Origin: Ottelia alismoides
Taxonomy: Eukaryota; Streptophyta; Magnoliopsida; Alismatales; Hydrocharitaceae
DNA length: 64,000 nt
Direction: 5' to 3'
Assembly (NCBI GenBank): GCA_037367405.1
Contig: JAZKJV010009775.1
Coordinates: forward strand, 1,079,631 to 1,143,630
The first letter of the stretch is position 1, and each line of letters starts with the position of its first letter. The notes under the pieces are model-generated. The model was not told the DNA's origin. It saw only the letters and a list, made by a program, of their open reading frames with translations, and ran no database searches. The position numbers and the translations under genes are program-made. This document shows positions 56,750 through 64,000 of the stretch, one piece after another.

Positions 56750-58160
56750 GGCAAACGGCTTGGTTTTGTGTTTTGAAATTTCCTGTTCGGTTTTCTGCAT
56801 TCAGGTAGTCCCACCCCCGAATTTTTCATTGTAAATTCCATTTTTATTTCCCACCTTTATTTTTCAACATTTATTTTGCTTATTTTATTTTTGATTATTT
56901 TCTGAGTCACTCTCTTACATCTTCTCTCTTATTTTTCTTGCGAGGTACCCGACACATGTGGAGCGGTTTTTTAAGAAACCGACGCATCTTCACCAACATC
57001 CGAAAAGACGCAATTAAATTAAGATCGAGTCGAGTCATGAGAGAGCGTAGAGTCTAGGTTTTTAATTTCTGCAAATTTAGTTATGTAATTAATTGCATAT
57101 TTACAGCGGTGTTCGTTTGGACTCTCGTGTGTGTAAAAAGACTATGAACTCTTCTTGTGGTGTGTCGAGCCTGTTTCACTCTTCGTTGAGGGTGGGGCCC
57201 GACTTGAGTGGCGATTAGGATAGACTTGTACATATGGCTCTCAGAGCATTTTTAATTTTTGTTGTGCTCGTAGGATCTTAAGCCACACTGCACATTAACT
57301 GAGACGCACATAGATCGTTCGATTTAGCCAAAATTTAACTCAATTCTTTCCCGATAATAGAACTTTCTGCTTAGGTGCGGTTTTTCATCGGCTTGCATTC
57401 ATTTAGAGTAATTTTTCAATTCTGTCTAGCATCCCACATGGACATTGTGAGGATTCACTGTAAGTCTTCTAACTGAGCATGCATCATAGTTTTCCACGTG
57501 CATTGGCTTTCCCTAACTTCTCCCTCTTGTTTTATCACATAATTTTAAAGGAAATTAGGACTGGACGATAGACATGTATTATTCTGCTCATTTAAATTCT
57601 TCAATGATCACCTAATTAAAATTGGGACTACTAAATATAGACGATCTTAAGAACCCATAAAATCAAGAATATTTGCATGAGAGCAGCCCATCATTGTTTG
57701 GTTTGCTTGAGTCAGAGAGCGACCCGCACATTAGGGTAGATCCACGCCCTAACTGTTTTCAGACTACTATCTCGGGTTAGTCGTTCTCTAGTGAGGATCT
57801 CTCTGGTAGCCGGTAAAACAGCCCGTGACGTCCTTAATAGATTGAGTTGATCGGATAGCCGGTAAACGGTCCGCAATTTATACTGGCTGGGAAAGATCTA
57901 ATTTGGGATAGGCCAGTCTCCTGAGAGCATTGGGTTCCTAACATCTTGCTTTAACCGCTCTAATATATTATATTGCCACCAATTAAAATTGAAAAGATAA
58001 TAGCAGAACTCTTACGGCTTCATTGTGTGAGTTGGTGAACCTGGGGTTTGAATTGTGTTTGCATTGGTGTGCGTGAACTGATATCGAAGATCAACAGTGA
58101 CACATTTGATGAAATTTCTCTTGACTATCCCGTGCAATCATCTCTCTTCTTTTCTTGATA
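56750..58160 (+). other. G6 leader
   Basis: Untranslated. It carries the conserved GTAAGT block (57451-57487), the stretch 57547-57570 that is identical to the G4 leader, the second block near 57985-58035 shared with G5, and two direct copies of TAGCCGGTAAA (about 57819 and 57854). The first Met of the following frame is at 58161. Confidence 0.75.
57451..57487 (+). promoter_or_regulatory. Conserved leader block with GTAAGT (G6)
   Basis: GGATTCACTGTAAGTCTTC, then TAACTGAG and CATGCATCAT. It matches G5 and G4 at most positions although G6 has lost the pol genes, which implies a cis-acting role. Confidence 0.68.
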
Positions 58161-59232
58161 ATGGAACTCTTGTCCAAAAACTCTTGCAGATCCAACCCCC
58201 CATTCCTTTCAAAAATGATCGAACATCTATCTGAAAAACCATCAGAGCTATACTATGAAAATGAATTTGTTTCGGTTAGGCCCAAATTAACTAAATCCCT
58301 CTTCTTTCAATAATCCTCCAACATTTGCGGGAGACTTTCACCCGCAGATAAATTTGGCCTCCTCATTAAATTTCTATTCGCATCATCTGACCACATATGA
58401 CTATCTACCATCTTGGACTTAACCGTCTTATTCTCGGATTCTCGCTGATGAGCCATTTCAAGATCAAAATAACTGTGAGTATCTTAACTGGCTAAGAAAT
58501 AAAACCCAGATGGAAAGACCCGCACTTAATGATCATCAGCATTGGATTGACCATGACAAACCTCTCTATAGACATGATACTCATACAGAGGACTGGACTG
58601 ACCACATAGAAACAAATAAACCATGTATGCTGACTCCACAATATCAAGGTCTGACCAATTATGATCAAAGGATTGAACTCTACTCAGACCACTTACACAT
58701 GTCTGAACCATATGAGCAGCCTCCTTCATAATTTTTGAGGAGAAATTTTCAGAAAATAATGATCATATGTCGGATATTCCAAGAAACTCTCTCTCAGCAC
58801 AAACAGGAAAATGGAAGATGAAATTATCGAACACACACCAACTGCTCCCATGATTGATCATGAACAGAATTTTGAGGATGATATTTCGAGGATAAATAAG
58901 AGATTCAATTCAATAGAGGATAGATTTAAAAAATTTACCGACCGATTAATTTCACTCTATGGGAGCTCGGACATAAAAATGAATGAGGAAATGATTGGGA
59001 CTCATTTTGACAATTTTGAGGATGTTCAAAAACCTAGGGATGATTCTGTGAACGTCACTTCTGCTTATTATTCCCCTAGACATGACTATGCATTTGACTC
59101 CTTATCAGAACATCAAAGCCCCTGCTCATCTGAAGAACACACCACATCACCACGTCACACAGAAAATACCAAAAATAGGAATATTCAAAAATCACAAAAA
59201 AATCGTAAATCTCGAAAAATACATAAAAATTG
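58161..59232 (+). pseudogene. G6 unrecognised protein, N-terminal part (frameshifted)
   Basis: I do not recognise this protein. From the ATG at 58161 (MELLSKNSCRSN) a coding-like reading continues through at least two frame changes: NNPPTFAGDFHPQINLASSL (about 58310-58420), ILADEPFQDQNNCEYLNWL (about 58440-58500) and an ORF at 58510-58731 rich in His, Asp and Tyr. After a short break, 58811-59233 starts MEDEIIEHTP and contains a likely coiled coil (DISRINKRFNSIEDRFKKF), then a Ser/His/Lys-rich stretch. By position it replaces gag. The coiled segment may correspond to the C-terminal helix of gag in G5. No capsid core was found. Confidence 0.55.
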
Positions 59233-60499
59233 AAACTGAAGAAGATCTGAAGAATTTGGATCCTGCTGTACGGGAAGTACTAAGAAAGAAATTGATTTTT
59301 GAACTCACCTTTCTACAGGCCATTGAACACTTCCCCGACCTTAAAAGATTTATAATGGACAAATTAACTAAGAAAAAGTCGGCAGGATTAGAACAAAGAT
59401 CGAAAGACATATCTTGTCAATGGCCTCCTCCTTGATGTTGAAGAGAAAAACCAAGAGCCGCATAGTGAAGCAGTTGCCCAGCTTTGACTGTGAAATCAAA
59501 GACACAATTTTCACCCGTGCTCGGATTGATGACGATTCACCGATCAATATCCTCCTGACATCTGTATTTCACGAACTCAAACTCGGACCGATCAGGAAAT
59601 TACGAGAGATTGTTCAATTGGCGAACCGATCTATAATGGGGCCGAGAGGAATCATTTATGTCATCATGAAATTCCAAGGTGCTCCGCTCAAAGTAGAATT
59701 CACGATCATTGATATTGAGCATCAAGGAGAATTCACTCAGTCTCTAATCATTCTCGGAAATCCATTCTTGGCATTGGCCAAGGCAATTATTGATTTTGAG
59801 AGTCGGGAAATCAATTTCACAGCATTGGAAGCACTTAGATCTGACCCTTTCTTTGAGGAACCACGATCTTCTGTGGAAACCCACGAAGTCCCCGACAGCC
59901 GCAACCATGAAGCGATAGAAGAGTCGTACCCCGATGCTACACCTGAGATAGCAGTTGTTGATGAGACTATTGGTTTAGAGACTCTTCCCATTATTTCAAT
60001 TCCTGTAGATCTCAAAATAGACAAATCCTTCTACTACGATCCTGAAACATATGCATGGTCGCATCCTGGAGCAACATTCTCTAAATACCTGGACCAAATC
60101 ATCCCAAATCGAGAGTGCACTAACATTCAGAAGACCAAGAACAAATGAAAACTGACTAAGGAGAATTCCAATGGCTATTCATCTGGATACTCAAGTGAAC
60201 CAACACCTTCACGAAACAAGAAAGAGAGAGTGACCATTGACCTTTCAGAAGAGGAATCAGCTGATGATCCCTCATCAGGTCTGGAAAAGGTAGTCTACAT
60301 GAGCGAAGTCTATTCGGCAGCTCTAAAGCCATATCTTTGCAAGGATCCAAAATTCAAGCCTCGTTGGGCAACTCTCGTTCCTAACTACTATTCATCCAAA
60401 GCTAATTCTCCTACCCTCTTCAAATACACTGGAATTATTTCTTATGAGCTGACTGAGACCAGTGCTTCTGAGTATTCATCTGAAGACAAAACTGCTTGA
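59233..60499 (+). pseudogene. G6 protease-like domain with novel C-terminal extension
   Basis: ELTFLQAIEHFPDLKRF (59302-59352) matches the LLKAMEYMPVVKK pre-protease segment of G5. After a frameshift near 59425 the frame 59414-60148 gives a retropepsin-like fold: TRARIDDDSPINILLTSVF at the active site (D-D-D-S where G5 has D-S-V-S), IVQLANRSIMGPRGIIYVI and IILGNPFLALAKAIIDFESR. The family Gly of D-S/T-G is lost. Past one TGA (60146-60148) the same frame continues to 60499 with SGYSSGYSSEPTPS, an acidic stretch and LKPYLCKDPKFKPRWATLVP. This extension has no counterpart in the other copies and stands where RT should begin. Confidence 0.7.
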
Positions 60500-60548
60500 T
60501 CCCAAGAAGGAACGAATTCTGAGAAAACAACTAAAGAAACAAAAACAC

Positions 60549-60767
60549 ATGAATACTTGGAGTATGTCCACTTTCAAATACTATTCCTTTGAGGATAACA
60601 CTGATGATGGATATCTTTTATATGACTCATAAACTTCATCTATTAGCCATTATGATTTTTCTGAGGATGACACTGATCATAGTTGGGAATCATATGCGTC
60701 ATCTCCATCTCATCATTACGATCTCCCATCGCAGGCTCACAAAAAGATCAGCCGAAAACCGCATTAA
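60549..60767 (+). pseudogene. G6 acidic Tyr/Ser-rich tail
   Basis: In another frame, MNTWSMSTFKYYSFEDNTDD, a stop, then ISHYDFSEDDTDHSWESYAS and SPSHHYDLPSQAHKKI to a TAA at 60765-60767. The repeated YxFxEDxTDxxW pattern suggests an internal duplication. It probably belonged to the same protein as the preceding frame. Function unknown. Confidence 0.45.
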
Positions 60768-60821
60768 TCATCGTCTACCCACCCTCCCTCCCGACCACAT
60801 CGGTCTCCTTGCACAGCTACT

Positions 60822-61111
60822 TCCTCTACTTAGGCCAAGGCGTAAGTATAAGGGGGGACCGATGCCATTTGTACATACTATTCTTCTCCTATCTCCCGAT
60901 CGCTCCATTTCCACCCTTCTTCCATACTTAGGCTGACCAGAGCCTAAGTATAGGGGGAACCGACATCCATCTGTATATACTCTCCTCATTCACATATCAC
61001 GACCGCTTCATTTTTCTTTTCATTTTTTTCACTCCTTTACGCTTAGCCGGAGCTATGTCTTCTTTCCGCTTCTTGTGCTTTAAGGACACAGCACTCGCTA
61101 AGTATAGGGGG
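60822..61111 (+). repeat. Array of three PPT-bearing stem-loops (G6)
   Basis: Stem-loops lie at 60822-60857 (CTACTTAGGC with CGTAAGTATA, imperfect), 60922-60956 (CATACTTAGGCT with AGCCTAAGTATAG, 6-base loop) and 61040-61111 (GCTTAGC with GCTAAG and an inner pair around TATGTCTT and AAGGACACA). All 3' arms end in a G run (TATAGGGGG). Sense orientation equals that of the PPT at 62334. Confidence 0.87.
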
Positions 61112-62333
61112 GTCTGTATATATACTTCGTATATATTTTACCTATATCTCATACTTTCGCATGTCTATATGTATTTACGTGGTAGGTAACTAACTTGAAA
61201 AAAACAAAAAAAAACAAAAGAAAAAAATAGTTTTTTTGATACTAACCATGCCTAAAATTTTTGAAAAGAAAAAAAAGGCTTCTTATTTCATTTTTGCATC
61301 AAAAAAATGAGTCAGCATTTCACACACTTGCACTTCATCCAGCATTACATGCATTTGCATCTGTAAAAAGTCATTGGGTTCTGAACCGAGTTGTGAGCAG
61401 AAACCGAGAGTGGTCTGGACTTGACCTTAATCCACTTAATTTTCAGAGGAACTTCACCGAGAAATAAGATTTTGAGAGCTTCAGGTCTTTGACTTAATTC
61501 TTTCAGTTCCACATGACAATGTACAACACTTGACTCTTAGTGTCTAACCTGGTCTCTTCATTCTGGGTACAACTCTAGAATAGGGAATTAATTTGTACTC
61601 TCACACTATGCACTTGGCTCAACTCAGACGGGATGTTGGAAGATTGTGTGAATCTCTTTTCTGGTAGAGTGGAAATCTAAAGACCGGAGTACGGAACAAA
61701 TGTACGGAACAAAAAGACTCTATATCCGTAGGGGCACAACAAGATCCAAGCAGAATCACAAAAATTCCAAATACAAAGAAGCATTCTACCAAATAAAATC
61801 TGACCAAAAAAGGTCCAAGCTTCATGAAACCTGCAGATCTTGGTGGAGATTCGTCTACACTGGCCAGCTTCACAAGGAGAGGTGACTACACTGCCACCCT
61901 CCAGTTCTTTTCCCCTTCTTCTATCTTCTCCCCCCAATTCGATTGTGAACACAGCATGACAGACCTTAGAAGGAAATACCTGACTCCTCGAGGATGAGTT
62001 ACTGGAGAGGAGAGGAGCATAGTAGTCCGACATTCTAGATGGGAAGAGGTAAAACCTTTCACACACATGAGTAGGTTGTTCAATGTTCATAGGGTATACT
62101 TTGGGAAGAAGATTGATCTAAGATGACTTCTGAGTCGAAACTGTAGCAATGATGTGTAGAACTTGAAGGCTGTTGATTTTAAAATTCTAAGTCTCACACA
62201 AGTTCCAACACACAAATAATTCAAAGGTCGAGTTTAGTTTCACTTTCACCTTCAGTTCATGGTCTTGGTATGGAACCCAATCTCATTTCACCTTATGGCA
62301 TTTCTTTTTTATGCTCAGGGAAGAGCATGGTTT
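61112..62333 (+). other. G6 3' untranslated region
   Basis: No supported gene. AT-rich near 61200-61300. Near 61955-61980 it shares GACCTTAGAAGGAAATACC with G2, at 62160-62175 the TTGAAGGCTGTTGA block, and at 62264-62280 CTTGGTATGGAACCCAA with G4. Confidence 0.75.
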
Positions 62334-62346
62334 AAGTATAGGGGGA
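62334..62346 (+). other. G6 polypurine tract
   Basis: AAGTATAGGGGGA directly before the 3' LTR TGATGAATC. It is identical to the arms of the stem-loops at 60950 and 61105. Confidence 0.9.
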
Positions 62347-64000
62347 TGATGAATCTCGGATTAATCACTCTAAATCTCATTTATTAAGCTCAATTCCCTC
62401 AAAATCATCAGTATATCTGCATCTTTTCTGCATAATTAGCATTCATGCATGTTTTTTATAAGAATTGCATTTTATATATCACTTTTGCACAAAATAAGAA
62501 AGCCAAAAATCCAAGCCAAAATGACCTGTAAAGAGCCTAACTTCCCAGATTTTTAACTCCTTCATGCTAACTCCGAATTATCCAAAACCACTCCACTATG
62601 TACATATCACTCACAAGAATAAATGAAAAATACAAAAAAATCACTACCCCTGTTAAGTGGACCAAAAACCCAAACCCTAGTTTCAGTATTTTCGGACTAA
62701 AAGCCCCATATCTTCCCCATCTAGTGTCGGATTTGATCTTACTCACTTTTGAACTAATGTACATTCAATTACCTTCAAAACAAGACTAAGTTCAAGTGAA
62801 TCCGAGCTCGTATGTGAAAGTTGGGTTTTGTGTCTCTTTTATATATTGTGTATTTTAACGGTTTTTCAACCTGATATTTTTTGTACATATTTTCTTAATT
62901 AATAAAAATCCAAAAAAATTAGATTTAGGTGTCTTTATTTATCTTTGATTTTCCATATTTTTTTTGGATTTTTATATGGTTTAAAAAATAGAAAATCCAA
63001 AAATCAAGGTATTCTATGTACATGGGATACCCCAAAAATTCACTTTTTGCATTTGATCAATTTTGGTTTTGATCTTTTCATGAAAGTTGTACTTCTCATC
63101 GAGACAAGCATATTTTGTGAAGGAACTTTTTCACTTCGAGGTCGTTTACTATTTCTTTTTGATTTTACAAAATCTTTTTCTACGATTTTTTCCGGTGCTG
63201 ACACGTGACAGCCTCTGGGGCCGCCACGTGTCAGCATTTTTTCACCCTTTTTTTATTCATTTTTATAAAAAAAATTAAAAGGGACGCACGTGCGTCGCCC
63301 AGGCACGTGCTCCGCACGTGCTCCGCTCCCATCCCCACTTAAGCACCACGTAGCCGACTCTGGGCCATCCGATCATCGCCTGATGGGACGGCCCTGAGGT
63401 CGCCTTCAACCTCCCCGTGCCTGCTTCTCTGAAACCTCTGCCGTCGCCCCCAACCATCGCCCCTGTGATTTTTGTACCGGCCAAACGCCCCTCCGCAACC
63501 CTTGTCGTTGACCTCGTCTTCAACCGTCGCCCCATGATGACCGCGCCACCAACTCGCTATATCCATCGCCAGTCCCTTCGGTACCCCAAGCCCTATTTAA
63601 GGACTCTGACCCTCCTCCCCATGATCCCTCATCCGCCGTCTGCACAACTCAAGGAGGAGGTTGGTGGTGACAGCTCGACCCCCTTCCCATTCTTCTCCAG
63701 CGAGATCCGAGAACCCACAAGTCCTTGTTGCAGCCGCGGCACTCCGTCGCGCCTCTGCTCATGCTCAGCCATCAGCGTCGTGCCAACGTCAACGAACACC
63801 ACCATCGTTCATCATCGGCAATCTCCAACTACTTCTTCAATGACGATATCTCCGCCGACTCCATCTTCATCGACAAGGTCCACTCCACCGTCCCCGTCGT
63901 CTTCGACAACCTCCAGAGGCTCCTCCGCCTATGTCATCGCTGCGGGCACAAGCGAAGCCAGCCCATTCTTTGCCTCTCCATGACTTCGACCTCCACCGCA
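62347..64000 (+). mobile_element. G6 3' LTR (first 1,654 bp; cut by window end)
   Basis: It aligns with 53842 onward. It has the G-box palindrome (about 63195-63235), a CTATTTAA element at 63593-63600 and the C-rich part. A 188-codon ORF (63417-63983) spans it but is not kept in the 5' LTR, so it is not called a gene. Confidence 0.92.

Larger units (their letters stand above)
53842..64000 (+). mobile_element. G6: non-autonomous gypsy-type element without RT, RNase H or integrase
   Basis: G6 has a 2,888-bp 5' LTR, a tRNA-Asp-like PBS, a leader, about 2.6 kb of coding-like DNA ending in a protease-like domain and an acidic tail, PPT-bearing stem-loops, a PPT and a 3' LTR cut by the window end. 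The whole internal part is only 5.6 kb. I searched every frame and found no RT (FMDD), RNase H or integrase motif and no gag capsid core. The LTRs differ at about one base in seventeen over the first 480 bases by eye, so this is the youngest insertion here. Target duplication, left copy: CAATG (53837-53841). Confidence 0.88.

Noticed and set aside
63417..63983. 188-codon ORF in the G6 3' LTR
   Set aside because: It is Ser/Pro/Thr-rich translation of a C-rich LTR stretch, and the matching region of the 5' LTR (about 54840-55500) has the frame broken. A faint CHRCGHK resemblance to a zinc knuckle in another frame (near 63935) is too weak.

Overview
This window looks like intergenic, repeat-saturated DNA from a flowering plant. 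I found no host gene, tRNA, rRNA or CRISPR array. Almost every base can be assigned to LTR retrotransposons nested in one another. Most are Ty3/gypsy elements of the Athila/Tat type. The signs are long LTRs (2.9-4.1 kb) starting TGATGAATC, primer-binding sites resembling the tRNA-Asp complement (TGGCGCCGTTGCCGGGGA), a TLRSGR motif between gag and protease, and gag/RT/RNase H/integrase of that type. Two pieces belong to Ty1/copia (LTR end TGTTGGAC, tRNA-iMet primer site TGGTATCAGAGC). The host species cannot be named from this sequence.

Layout. 1-398: 5' end of a copia LTR (C1, minus), cutting into gypsy element G1. 399-7016: 3' half of G1 (plus), with RT end, RNase H, an almost intact integrase ORF, 3' UTR, PPT and a 3' LTR lacking its last bases. 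7017-13863: copia C2 (minus), cut off inside RT, with INT and gag remnants, a primer site at 11208-11219 and a 2.6-kb 5' LTR. 13864-about 15770: 3' tail, PPT and partial 3' LTR of gypsy G2 (plus). About 15771-22971 plus 40549-43089: gypsy G3 (minus), split by G4. 22972-40548: complete 17.6-kb gypsy G4 (minus) with both LTRs, inserted in the G3 protease codons with a 5-bp target duplication (TCGTC/TCATC). 43090-53841: gypsy G5 (plus), inserted in G3 gag. 53842-64000 and beyond: gypsy G6 (plus), inserted in G5 pol. G6 has both LTRs (the 3' one cut by the window) but no RT, RNase H or integrase.

Order of events: G3 is older than G4 and G5, and G5 is older than G6. LTR divergence agrees: by eye the G4 LTRs differ at about one base in ten and the G6 LTRs at about one in seventeen. 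All coding regions are broken by stops and frameshifts except the G1 integrase ORF and the 551-codon RT/RNase H ORF of G4.

The most unusual observation is a shared architecture between the coding region and the 3' LTR. G1, G3, G4 and G6 all carry short stem-loops whose 3' arm reads CCTAAGTATAGGGG or a close variant. This matches the real polypurine tract (AAGTATAGGGGG) next to the 3' LTR and has the same polarity. G4, G5 and G6 also share a leader block between the primer site and gag (CACTGTAAGT followed by an ATGCAT-type segment), and G4 and G6 share further leader and 3'-UTR words. G6 replaces the enzymes with an unrecognised protein fused to a protease-like domain. Together these suggest a non-autonomous family that keeps the cis-acting signals of autonomous relatives and could be mobilised by them. 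All identities were judged by eye.
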